In this document: piece by piece, positions 6,567 to 13,180 of the stretch | How the letters are laid out: each line of letters opens with the position of its first letter | Position numbering within the stretch: the first letter of the stretch is position 1 | Source: an uncultured Collinsella sp. | Lineage (GTDB): Bacteria; Actinomycetota; Coriobacteriia; Coriobacteriales; Coriobacteriaceae | DNA length: 14,990 nucleotides | Reading direction: 5' to 3' | NCBI GenBank assembly: GCA_902478865.1 | Contig: CABSNA010000012.1 | Coordinates: 1 to 14,990, forward strand | Made by a program: the position numbers and the translations under genes | The notes under the pieces: model-generated | The model's database searches: none | What the model was told of the DNA's origin: nothing | What the model saw: only the letters and a program-made list of their open reading frames with translations

Positions 6567-7199
6567 TTACGCTGCGCTGGTTTCTTTGTATTCGAAGACT
6601 GGTTCTAGGAGGTCTTCGATGTTGCAGTGGAGGGCTTTTGCTATGGCCCTTACGCTTGTTACCGAAGCTTCATTGATGTTTCTCTGGCGCTGCTCGTACA
6701 TTTGGATTGAGCGGAGTGACACACCCGATTCGTATGCTAGGTCTTGTTGGGTTTTCTTAAGCTTCTTTCTTGCTAACGCAAGTTTTGTTTGCCTGGACGC
6801 TTTCTTCGCCATATCGCAGACGAGGCGAGCCACGCGTTCCTCCGAGGCTTCGTGCCAAGGGTAGTACAGACTGCGCAGCGCATCAAATGGAACGACATGC
6901 AGCAAATCCTCGAAAGACTCTCCTAGGCGCCACTGAAGGTATGCCAATATCCAGCCTGTCCAATATTCCGGTGTCTTTTCGAATCGGTAGGTTCGATTTG
7001 GCATCGGCCTTGATTGGTAGCCCGACCTTTCGGCGATAAGCGCGAATAGCTCAACGCCCGATTTTCCCGATACGACCCATGCGTTGCCACGCTCAAACTC
7101 ACGGGCTACGCCGCTCAGGCAAAAGAGTTCAGCGACCTCGGACCCTTCCGCTCCATAGTCGTTCACGGCATAGTCAAAGCAGTCGCCGAGGTTGCTCAT
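6567..7199 (-). CDS. Xre-type HTH protein, probable antitoxin of the DUF3990 module
   Basis: This 210-residue protein has an N-terminal alpha-rich domain (about 1-125) and a C-terminal Xre/Cro-type helix-turn-helix at about 138-198 (KKLKKTQQDLAYESGVSLRS, then MYEQRQRNINEAS). The N-terminal motifs FERGN, GKSGVEL (45-51), YWTGWILAYLQW (79-90) and YPWHEA (113-118) recall, from memory, an antitoxin-like family common in Firmicutes and Coriobacteria next to DUF3990 genes. The likely role is to neutralise the neighbouring toxin and repress the module through the paired TATCAC-N4-GTGATA sites upstream. I chose the ATG at 7199 with TTGAGGATGCA in front. This leaves 31 bases after the toxin stop; a longer start at 7265 would overlap the toxin gene. 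No clear terminator follows on this strand. Function is inferred from context. Confidence 0.8.
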   Translation of the reverse strand: MSNLGDCFDYAVNDYGAEGSEVAELFCLSGVAREFERGNAWVVSGKSGVELFALIAERSGYQSRPMPNRTYRFEKTPEYWTGWILAYLQWRLGESFEDLLHVVPFDALRSLYYPWHEASEERVARLVCDMAKKASRQTKLALARKKLKKTQQDLAYESGVSLRSIQMYEQRQRNINEASVTSVRAIAKALHCNIEDLLEPVFEYKETSAA

Positions 7200-7230
7200 T
7201 GCATCCTCAAGGTAATAGATGGGATATGTT

Positions 7231-7914
7231 CTACTCGGTCCACAATTCGTCAACTCTTGGATCATCTAAATCAACCCTCCCTGTCATTAAATCCCTAATG
7301 TAGACACCCTCAGAGTCGAATCCATTCACAGTTTCCAGGTACTTGCGCCGCGCGTTCTGCTCTCGCTTAAAGCGCTTGGGATAATACTCAGATCCCAACG
7401 CCTGCCTCCATTCGCGGAATCTGATTGCTGAAAACGCACGCTCACTCATAAGAGCGTATTGGATGCCCAAATCGCCCAAACGCATAATGAGTTGCAGTTG
7501 CCTAAGCGAGATCATGCCGTTAACGAACTGTCTTGCAAACGAAAAGTAGGAATCGTCGGCGCGATAACCTCGAATTACGTCATAGGGAGAAATATCAATC
7601 AGGCAGTTATCCAGCAGATAGCGAAGTCCTTCGCGCGCCAGCGGTGTCGAAACATTGAACTCCCTATTGTTAGCCAAAATTGCAAGCCAATTGAGAATTG
7701 AAAACTCCCCGGACTCCAAGTCCAAGACCGCAAGACCATCCATATCGAGCTCATATCGATTCGCGATACCATCGGACTCGGTCCGACATGCCCACTCCAT
7801 TGCCATTTCCTCATGTGGCGTGCAATAAAACCCACACCCATAGTCATTAAATTGTCTGCATTTACCCAACGACGGATGCTCGACAACAACCTCCGACCCG
7901 TGCCAAAGCTCCAT
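7231..7914 (-). CDS. DUF3990 protein, predicted ADP-ribosyltransferase-type toxin
   Basis: This 227-residue protein matches the DUF3990 pattern. It starts MELWHGSEVV (His5), then has DYGCGFYCTP (24-33, Tyr30), EEMAMEWA (35-42), YDVIRGYRADDSYF (111-124) and QYALMSERAF (152-161). In DUF3990 these correspond to the HGS, DFGxGFYxT, YDxIxGxxADD and QYxxxTxxAL motifs. From general knowledge the family is placed in the ADP-ribosyltransferase fold, with an H-Y-E/Q type site here perhaps formed by His5, Tyr30 and Gln152 or Glu158; this is inference. About 65 C-terminal residues (after 165) are basic and extend past the core. I chose the ATG at 7914, where GGAGG lies 5 bases upstream; an in-frame TTG further up overlaps that site. 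It precedes the HTH gene, so the order is toxin first. The target is unknown. Confidence 0.85.
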   Translation of the reverse strand: MELWHGSEVVVEHPSLGKCRQFNDYGCGFYCTPHEEMAMEWACRTESDGIANRYELDMDGLAVLDLESGEFSILNWLAILANNREFNVSTPLAREGLRYLLDNCLIDISPYDVIRGYRADDSYFSFARQFVNGMISLRQLQLIMRLGDLGIQYALMSERAFSAIRFREWRQALGSEYYPKRFKREQNARRKYLETVNGFDSEGVYIRDLMTGRVDLDDPRVDELWTE

Positions 7915-7925
7915 ATCGACCTCCA

Positions 7926-7979
7926 AACAAAAATATCACCCCAGTGATAGTGTACCAACAACTATCACTGGGGTGATAT
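7926..7979 (-). terminator. Probable Rho-independent terminator of ysxC, overlapping the module operator
   Basis: On the minus strand the 19-bp perfect stem (7961-7979 with 7933-7951, 9-base loop) is followed directly by TTTTGTTTGG. That is the form of an intrinsic terminator, 36 bases past the ysxC stop. The hairpin also lies just upstream of the toxin ribosome binding site. It would insulate the module from ysxC transcription, unless the module's own transcript also contains it. Confidence 0.6.
7933..7979. promoter_or_regulatory. Paired palindromic operators upstream of the toxin gene
   Basis: Two 16-bp sites, TATCACCCCAGTGATA (7934-7949) and TATCACTGGGGTGATA (7963-7978), each have the form TATCAC-N4-GTGATA. 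Their spacing is 29 bp, close to three helical turns. They are also arms of one larger perfect inverted repeat. This is the expected layout for cooperative binding by a dimeric Xre-type autorepressor, most likely the HTH protein of the module. Confidence 0.75.
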
Positions 7980-8006
7980 AGATAGATGCAAACTATTGCC
8001 TGCCAA
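7978..8006 (-). promoter_or_regulatory. Candidate promoter of the DUF3990/Xre module
   Basis: On the minus strand TTGGCA (8006-8001, 5 of 6 to TTGACA) is followed after 17 bases by ATCTAT (7983-7978), or after 16 by TATCTA. The -10 region abuts the first operator, so repressor binding would block it. The -10 match is weak. A transcript from here would contain the terminator-like hairpin. A second possibility is TGGTACACT inside the loop region. Confidence 0.3.
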
Positions 8007-8029
8007 GAGCCCTTACTAGAGGCAAGCCT
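7992..8029. repeat. Imperfect direct repeat, ysxC-proximal copy (matches 6514-6551)
   Basis: This copy contains the ysxC stop codon, its last codons and about 24 bases beyond. The counterpart lies 1478 bp away, past the HTH gene. The best core is 19 of 23 identical bases. See the distal copy for interpretation. Confidence 0.45.
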
Positions 8030-8606
8030 CGGCGATGCGCTTTTTGAGTTCGTCGATGCCGGTGCCGGTCTGGGAGCTTGTAATGATTACGTTCTCGGCT
8101 GGGACGTTGAGTTGCTTTTTGATGGCTGCTGCCTGGCGGGCCTGCTGGGTGCGGCTGAGCTTGTCGGCCTTGGTGAGGCAGACGATAAAGTTGAACTCGT
8201 TGCCCTGCAGGTAGTCGATCATGTCATGGTCGAGCTTGCTCGGGTCGTGACGAATATCCACCAGCGACACGACCAGGTTAAAGCTGCGCTCCGAGTCGAA
8301 GAAGTCGCCGATAAGTTCTGCCCAACGGTCGCGCTCGGCCTTGGAACGACGGGCGAAACCGTAGCCCGGCAGGTCCACAAAATGCACGTCGTCGGCCTCA
8401 AAAAAGTTGATGTTGCTCGTCTTGCCCGGCGTGCTCGAAACCTTGACCAGGTTCTTGCGGCCAAAGAGTGTGTTCATGATGGAGGACTTGCCCACGTTGG
8501 AGCGGCCGACGAAGCTCACCTCGGGACAGGTTGACTCGGGAATCTGCGAAACCTTGCCGTAGCTGGCGACGAACTTGGCAAGCTGGTAGTTAATTGAATC
8601 GGCCAT
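8016..8606 (-). CDS. ysxC: Ribosome-assembly GTPase YsxC/EngB
   Basis: This 196-residue TrmE-Era-EngA-EngB-type GTPase is needed for assembly of the 50S ribosomal subunit. All G motifs are intact: GRSNVGKSS (G1, residues 34-42), the threonine region STPGKTS (G2, 58-64), DLPGYG (G3, 78-83) and TKAD (G4, 145-148), with a SSQTGTGI stretch near 175 for G5. Length is normal for a minimal EngB. I chose the ATG at 8606, which has AAGGAG upstream at good spacing; the GTG two codons earlier has a worse position. It begins 39 bases after the mtnN stop, so the two genes look co-transcribed. The hairpin after its stop is shared with the operator of the DUF3990 module. Confidence 0.95.
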   Translation of the reverse strand: MADSINYQLAKFVASYGKVSQIPESTCPEVSFVGRSNVGKSSIMNTLFGRKNLVKVSSTPGKTSNINFFEADDVHFVDLPGYGFARRSKAERDRWAELIGDFFDSERSFNLVVSLVDIRHDPSKLDHDMIDYLQGNEFNFIVCLTKADKLSRTQQARQAAAIKKQLNVPAENVIITSSQTGTGIDELKKRIAEACL

Positions 8607-8645
8607 GGACACTCCTTGGTCGTAGGTTCTTACAAAACGGGCGTG

Positions 8646-9386
8646 CTATTGCGCGGCGGCGATACGACGAACGATGTCAAGCGTGATGCCGCTCGCGGTG
8701 CGAGCGTACTCGTCCAGATCGAACTCGCGCTCGCAAAACGCGTCATATGCCTCGTCACAATTATCGCTGATAGCGCGCAGTACCAGGCAATCGACACCAT
8801 TCTTGGCCGCGATGTGCGCAATTGCCGCGCCCTCCATCTCGACGCAATCGGCATGCGTGGCCTCAATCGCAGCGTTACGCATGGCGTCACCCGTAACAAA
8901 GCGATCACCCGTGGCGATAGTGCCACACAGGAACTGCTTGGGGTCCTTCTCCGCAGAAGTCTCATCCGCCGAGGCATCCACAAATCCATGCTCGGCAAGC
9001 ACGGCGGCGGCAACATCAGCCAACGTCGGTGTCGAGACAAACTCCTCGAGCCCCGGCGCGGACTCGGCGATGAGTGCCGTATCGGTATCCAGATAGCGCA
9101 GGCACTTGCCTATAACCACGTCGTTAATATGGAGTTTAGGGTTTAGGCCGCCCGCAATGCCCGAAAACACAACGGCCTGCGGGGCGTATTTGCTGATGAG
9201 ATGCTGCGTTGCGGCAGCGGCGTTCACGGTCCCCATGCCTGCCGTCGTGGCGACTACTGTCAGACCCGAAAGCCCACCGTTCACAACGGTCAAGCCCGCC
9301 TCCTGCGACTCATGCGTGCCACTCAGCTCTTCCTTAATCTGCGCAACCTCTTTTTCGAGTGCGCCTATGATCGCGATGGTTGCCAT
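8646..9386 (-). CDS. mtnN: 5'-methylthioadenosine/S-adenosylhomocysteine nucleosidase
   Basis: This 246-residue enzyme hydrolyses methylthioadenosine and S-adenosylhomocysteine to adenine plus the thioribosyl or ribosyl-homocysteine product. It belongs to methyl-cycle recycling and to the Pfs route to autoinducer-2. The N-terminus MATIAIIGALEKEV places the family's acid glutamate at Glu13. SGIAGGL is at 75-81. The substrate-binding VEMEG is at 182-186 (Glu185), and the catalytic aspartate is in RAISD (Asp208). An acidic insertion at about 133-150 makes it slightly longer than the E. coli enzyme. I chose the ATG at 9386, preceded by GGGGGATGGC; an in-frame TTG four codons earlier overlaps that site. 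ysxC follows closely. luxS is not in the window. Confidence 0.92.
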   Translation of the reverse strand: MATIAIIGALEKEVAQIKEELSGTHESQEAGLTVVNGGLSGLTVVATTAGMGTVNAAAATQHLISKYAPQAVVFSGIAGGLNPKLHINDVVIGKCLRYLDTDTALIAESAPGLEEFVSTPTLADVAAAVLAEHGFVDASADETSAEKDPKQFLCGTIATGDRFVTGDAMRNAAIEATHADCVEMEGAAIAHIAAKNGVDCLVLRAISDNCDEAYDAFCEREFDLDEYARTASGITLDIVRRIAAAQ

Positions 9387-9424
9387 GCCATCCCCCAAAT
9401 CCGTGCAAATTGCTTATCCACGGT

Positions 9425-9433
9425 ATGGTACCA
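9425..9433 (-). promoter_or_regulatory. Probable extended -10 promoter of mtnN-ysxC
   Basis: On the minus strand TGGTACCAT (TG-n-TACCAT) lies about 38 bases before the mtnN start. It has the same form as the element before thrC. No good -35 box is seen. The gap between pflA and mtnN is only 126 bases, and no clear terminator for pflA was found in it. Confidence 0.4.
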
Positions 9434-9512
9434 GCATTTTGGCTCAACCGTGTCAGCACCAAGCCGTTAGGCCAGTACAGCTCGGGTATCATAAAGGGGC
9501 AAAAATGGCTTG

Positions 9513-10331
9513 TTAGCCGATGGCCGACCTGAGCTCCGCACGGCGCTTTTTCATACCGGCCATAACGGCATTGCGCAGCTCGGGCATGCGCGCGGTATCC
9601 ATCTGAGGTACGCCCTCAAGCTTATAGGGAATGCCCAGTTGCTCGTACTTGACGACACCCATCGTGTGATACGGCAGCATTTCCAGGCCCACCACGTTGT
9701 GCCATGGAGCGATGAGGCGACCGAGCTTCTCGCACTCCTCCACCGTGTCGGTAATGCCCGGCACCACCACGTGGCGGATAACGACCTTGATCTTGCGACG
9801 TGCAAGTTCATCGCCGAACGCCAAGATGCGTGCGGGATCGCAACCGGTCAGCTTTTTATGCTCGACCGGGTCGGCATGCTTAATATCGAGCAGTACCATG
9901 TCGGTCTCGTTGAGCACGGCATCGAACTTCTCGGGGTGGTTGGGGTCAAATGCATAGCCACAGCTATCTAGGCAGGTATGTACACGGCCATCGGGGTTGT
10001 TATGCATAGCACGAAACAGATCGGCCAAAAACTCGGGCTGCAGGAGCGGCTCGCCGCCGGACACCGTAATGCCACCGCTGCGATAGAACTCGTGGTTACT
10101 CTGGAACTCATCCATCAGGTGTTCGACGGTCACCATAGTGCCGCCGTTGACCGACCAGGTATCGGGATTGTGGCAATACGCGCAGCGCATGGGACAGCCC
10201 TGAACAAACACCACAAAGCGGATGCCGGGTCCGTCGACCGTTCCCATCGTCTCGATCGAATGCACGCGGCCAAGGGCAAACGCAGAGTCCTCGGGACGAG
10301 CGTCCACACCCTCAAGCGTCATTTCTGCCAT
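9513..10331 (-). CDS. pflA: Pyruvate formate-lyase activating enzyme (radical SAM)
   Basis: This 272-residue radical SAM enzyme installs the glycyl radical on pyruvate formate-lyase, which cleaves pyruvate to acetyl-CoA and formate in anaerobes. The [4Fe-4S] motif GCPMRCAYCHNPDTW holds Cys46, Cys50 and Cys53. The SAM-binding GGE motif is in VSGGEPLLQPE (90-100). HSIETMGTVDGPGIR (24-38) is characteristic of PflA rather than other activases. Length is typical. I chose the ATG at 10331, with AAGGT 8 bases upstream; a TTG further up overlaps a second AAGGAG. The usual partner pflB is not adjacent: degV lies upstream and mtnN downstream. Activation of a different glycyl radical enzyme is possible but less likely given the signature. 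Confidence 0.92.
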   Translation of the reverse strand: MAEMTLEGVDARPEDSAFALGRVHSIETMGTVDGPGIRFVVFVQGCPMRCAYCHNPDTWSVNGGTMVTVEHLMDEFQSNHEFYRSGGITVSGGEPLLQPEFLADLFRAMHNNPDGRVHTCLDSCGYAFDPNHPEKFDAVLNETDMVLLDIKHADPVEHKKLTGCDPARILAFGDELARRKIKVVIRHVVVPGITDTVEECEKLGRLIAPWHNVVGLEMLPYHTMGVVKYEQLGIPYKLEGVPQMDTARMPELRNAVMAGMKKRRAELRSAIG

Positions 10332-10441
10332 TCGCGCTACCTTGCCTCTCCTTGGATGCAACCAATTAAAATGCCAGAGTCATTCTAGCCCATGCGTTTG
10401 CGTTTAAACGTCTCGGACTAGAACGGCACGTTTTAATCTAT

Positions 10442-10463
10442 CCCCCATCACCATGGCTGGGGG
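10442..10463 (-). terminator. Weak candidate terminator after degV
   Basis: CCCCCA/TGGGGG (10442-10447 with 10458-10463) forms a 6-bp stem with a 10-base loop, 43 bases past the degV stop. The following minus-strand sequence ATAGATTAAAAC is AT-rich but has no U run. The remaining 10332-10505 gap holds a TAGAAT box (minus strand, 10387-10382) that could be the pflA -10. Confidence 0.35.
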
Positions 10464-10505
10464 CTACGTCGAGATGTCAGGCTGAAGAACGCTCGCCTGC
10501 GGCCT

Positions 10506-11360
10506 TTACGCCTTAAGCGTGAGCACCGCACCGAAGGCAGTCGGGCCGCAATGGCTCGAGATGACGCCGCCGACTTGAGTCCAGGTAACGTCCTTAAAGC
10601 CCAGATCATGCGCATAGACCTCCATGTCATCGCGCAGCTCCTGGGAAAGGCCCACCGAATACGCCAGGCCAATGTGCGAGTAGTCAATCTCGCCCTTCGC
10701 AACCATGTGGTCAATAAAGGCGCGGGCGCACTTGAGCATAGAGCCGCGGAACTTCTTGGTCGCCACGAACTTGCCGCCCGTCACCTCAATGCAGGGCTTA
10801 ATCTTGAGCAGATGGGCGCCTAGGAACGCGACGTTGGACAAGCGACCGCCCGCCTTAAGGAAGGCAAGATCGGTAGGAACAAAGCCCAGCAGCACGCGGT
10901 CCATGACGGAGTTCGCGAAGGCGAAGATCTCGTCGACGGTGGCATCGGGGTGAGCCTCGATGTATTTGGCGGTCTCGACGACAACGAGCGACTGGCCCAC
11001 CGAGACAAAGCGCGTGTCCATGGAGAACACGTAGTCGCGGCCCTTAGCTGCAATCTTGGAGGACTGATGCGAGCAGGTCGTGGCCTCGGAGTACGCAAGA
11101 TGCAGAATGGTCGCATCGGGCTGCTCGGCATGGATACGGTCGTACACGTGAGCAAAATCCGCAGGCGCGCAGCCGCTGGTCTTGGGCATTACGCCAAACT
11201 CGTTGCAGCGTGAATAAATCTCGAGCGGATCGATCGAGCCGTCCTCGACGGTCTCGTCACCAATCATGACATGCATGGGCACGCGCACGATGCCGTAGCG
11301 CTCGCAGAGCTCCGGCGTCACATCCGACCCAGACTCGACCACGATTACGTACTTGCCCAT
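10506..11360 (-). CDS. DegV family fatty-acid-binding protein
   Basis: This 284-residue DegV (FakB-like) protein belongs to a family that binds a long-chain fatty acid and can present it to a fatty acid kinase for phosphorylation and phospholipid synthesis. Motifs are VVESGSDVTPE (7-17), PKTSGCAP (59-66), TDLAFLKAGGRLS (163-175), LLKIKPCIEVTGGK (184-197) and GGVISSHCGPTAFG (264-277). The usual SxLSGTYqS helix appears as YSEATTCSHQS (90-100), so the exact lipid contacts may differ. I chose the ATG at 11360, which matches the usual N-terminus MxxYxIVxxSGSD. The ribosome binding site there is weak (GAGATGG is distant), so translation efficiency is unclear. fakA is not in the window. The long leader upstream contains a perfect short palindrome. 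Confidence 0.88.
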   Translation of the reverse strand: MGKYVIVVESGSDVTPELCERYGIVRVPMHVMIGDETVEDGSIDPLEIYSRCNEFGVMPKTSGCAPADFAHVYDRIHAEQPDATILHLAYSEATTCSHQSSKIAAKGRDYVFSMDTRFVSVGQSLVVVETAKYIEAHPDATVDEIFAFANSVMDRVLLGFVPTDLAFLKAGGRLSNVAFLGAHLLKIKPCIEVTGGKFVATKKFRGSMLKCARAFIDHMVAKGEIDYSHIGLAYSVGLSQELRDDMEVYAHDLGFKDVTWTQVGGVISSHCGPTAFGAVLTLKA

Positions 11361-11414
11361 TATTATCACGACCCATCTCGACATTGGGTTTTCAATACAT
11401 GGCACGCGCCGCCG

Positions 11415-11432
11415 CACTGTTGCACAACAGTG
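11415..11432. promoter_or_regulatory. Short perfect palindrome in the degV leader, possible operator
   Basis: CACTGTTG-CA-CAACAGTG is an 8-bp perfect inverted repeat with a 2-bp centre, 55 bases upstream of the degV start. The size and tight spacing look like a binding site for a dimeric repressor rather than a terminator. No matching regulator gene is nearby. Between it and 11490, GGAGACGC and GGCGTCTC can also pair on the minus strand to form a larger leader structure. Confidence 0.4.
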
Positions 11433-11510
11433 TCCAAGCGCCAAAGAGACGCCGCCCCTTGCACATAACAAAGGACAGCGTCTCCCTGGAAAACTCCGTG
11501 CTTATCTAGG

Positions 11511-11516
11511 ATTCTA
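11511..11516 (-). promoter_or_regulatory. Candidate -10 box for degV
   Basis: On the minus strand TAGAAT (5 of 6 to TATAAT) lies about 150 bases before the degV start, in the 276-base gap after the GH32 gene. No good -35 box is seen. It would give a leader of about 145 bases that includes the palindrome at 11415-11432. Confidence 0.3.
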
Positions 11517-11620
11517 CACGGTTTATTAAGGAGGGTTACTTATTCCGCAAACGGTCGCTATATGCGGTAAGCGGTAGTTGGCCGCGACAACTGCGACACA
11601 TTCCGTCCAGCAAATCCAAT

Positions 11621-11635
11621 CGTGCTCCACGCACG
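11621..11635 (-). terminator. Weak hairpin right after the GH32 stop
   Basis: CGTGC/GCACG (11621-11625 with 11631-11635, 5-base loop) directly follows the scrB stop codon. The next bases on the minus strand are ATTGGATTTG, which is only mildly U-rich. It may contribute to termination of the sucrose operon. No stronger candidate was seen before degV. Confidence 0.3.
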
Positions 11636-11636
11636 G

Positions 11637-13079
11637 TTAATGCACGAGGCGGTAGAAATTCATCGATGCCGCACCCTCGGCGTGCAGCTCCATCGCCGGA
11701 ACCGCCGGCGAATAGGTACGGCTCGTAAGTGCCGCCTCGCCACCATTTGCAAAAATCTCGACCATCGTAGTGTCCGAAAGCACGCGTAGGTCGCGAAGCT
11801 CGCCGAGCTCAATCGACCTCTGGTCGCGCCCATAGCCTTCGTCACCCATATCGAGGGTAAGCATCCCGTCCGTATAACGCACAAAGACACCCTTGCGGAT
11901 TTCGAGCTCGACCATCTTGGCGCCCTCACAGGAAACCACAAGATCAAACAGGCGGCCCGGCTCCTCAACGGTTTCACCGCCTGTCGCGCGAACGCAGTCG
12001 TCGCGCATCTTCTCAATCTCGTGCGCCGGCTGCTGACAGAGCTTACCATCGCGTATGCTCAGCTCTCGCGGCACCGTCAACGCGCACTGCCACCCGCGTG
12101 CCACCGTCGGGTTTTCTGCCGTCGCATCGGGGCAACCAGACCACCCGATCATCAAACGCCGACCCGCAGCATCCTCAAAGGACTGCGGTGCGTAGAAATC
12201 AAAGCCGGCATCGACCATCGGGGGCATGCCCTGCCCGGTGATCTTAAAGCTCGGCGCCTCCCAATCGGCCTCGATGGAGAACCACACGCACTGGTGCGGA
12301 TTGCGGTAACGCCAACCATCGGCGGGCACGCCCTGCGGACAGCAAACGAGAATTAGCTCGCCATCAAGCTCAAATAGATCAGGGCACTCCCACATAAAAC
12401 CAAACTTCTCGCCCAGCTCAATGCGCGTCGCATAGCGCCAATCCTCTAGATCGCGCGAAGTATAGACAAGCACGCAGCCGCGGTCGTCTTTCGTACGAGC
12501 GCCCAGAACCATGTAGTAAATACCATCGTGTTCAAGGATCTTGGGGTCGCGTACGTGCGTACCGATATCGTCGGGGTAATCGACCGGCCCAACAGCCACA
12601 CGCTTCTTGCCCAATTCGTCGGGATTCTCGGTAACCATATGAATTTGGTTTTGCTCACGGCCCGTCAACACGTAGTCGTAATCATCGCGGTCAAAATGCT
12701 TGACGTTGCCGGTATAGAAGTAGTGAATCTTGCCGTCGTGTACAAAGGCAGAACCAGAATACGCTCCGCTCGAATCCAAATCGGAATCGGGGAACAGCAC
12801 AGGGCCGCGATTCTCGTACGTCACAAAATCCTTTGTTGTCAGATGATTCCAAAGCACTGGACCGCCATGCGCAGCATCGAATGGATCGTATTGGTGATAG
12901 ATGTGATACGTATCACCGATCTGCACCAAACCGTTGGGATCGTTGAGCCAGCCAAGCTCAGGCTCCACATGGAACAGGAGCCTATCGGGGTCGGACGCGA
13001 TGCGACCCGCCGTCTCATCCTGTCCGGCGCGCCATTGCTCATAGTCCGCGCGTGTCACCTTATTTTTTTGATTAAACAT
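11637..13079 (-). CDS. scrB: Sucrose-6-phosphate hydrolase / beta-fructofuranosidase (GH32)
   Basis: This 480-residue glycoside hydrolase family 32 enzyme likely cleaves sucrose-6-phosphate, delivered by the neighbouring PTS, to glucose-6-phosphate and fructose. The catalytic nucleophile is in WLNDPNG (44-50, Asp47), the transition-state stabiliser in HVRDPKI (Asp178), and the acid/base in MWECPD (Glu231). A five-bladed propeller is followed by the C-terminal beta-sandwich with VEIFANGGEAALTSRTY. There is no signal peptide, so it acts in the cytoplasm, consistent with a phosphorylated substrate. The ATG at 13079 is the clear start, though its ribosome binding site (GAGAAAG) is weak and distant. 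It lies 101 bases after the EIIBC gene, with a hairpin between them. The exact fructoside specificity is inferred from context. Confidence 0.93.
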   Translation of the reverse strand: MFNQKNKVTRADYEQWRAGQDETAGRIASDPDRLLFHVEPELGWLNDPNGLVQIGDTYHIYHQYDPFDAAHGGPVLWNHLTTKDFVTYENRGPVLFPDSDLDSSGAYSGSAFVHDGKIHYFYTGNVKHFDRDDYDYVLTGREQNQIHMVTENPDELGKKRVAVGPVDYPDDIGTHVRDPKILEHDGIYYMVLGARTKDDRGCVLVYTSRDLEDWRYATRIELGEKFGFMWECPDLFELDGELILVCCPQGVPADGWRYRNPHQCVWFSIEADWEAPSFKITGQGMPPMVDAGFDFYAPQSFEDAAGRRLMIGWSGCPDATAENPTVARGWQCALTVPRELSIRDGKLCQQPAHEIEKMRDDCVRATGGETVEEPGRLFDLVVSCEGAKMVELEIRKGVFVRYTDGMLTLDMGDEGYGRDQRSIELGELRDLRVLSDTTMVEIFANGGEAALTSRTYSPAVPAMELHAEGAASMNFYRLVH

Positions 13080-13101
13080 CGCCGTTGACTTTCTCGTCTA
13101 T

Positions 13102-13143
13102 GGGGAAGGACGCTCGACTCACACGAGTCGAACGCCCTTCCCC
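13102..13143 (-). repeat. Intercistronic hairpin between the PTS and GH32 genes
   Basis: A stem of about 17 pairs with two mismatches (13102-13120 with 13125-13143) is closed by a 4-base loop. Its outer part is GGGGAAGG/CCTTCCCC. No U tract follows on the minus strand (ATAGACGAG), so it does not look like an intrinsic terminator. It probably stabilises the upstream message or sets the ratio of permease to hydrolase. Confidence 0.75.
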
Positions 13144-13180
13144 AAATGGACTTATCCTCAGATTACGCTGAACGGCTCAA

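Noticed and set aside
7200..7265. Longer start of the HTH gene at 7265
   Set aside because: It would overlap the DUF3990 gene by 35 bases. The ATG at 7199 has a good ribosome binding site and begins at the conserved-looking region.
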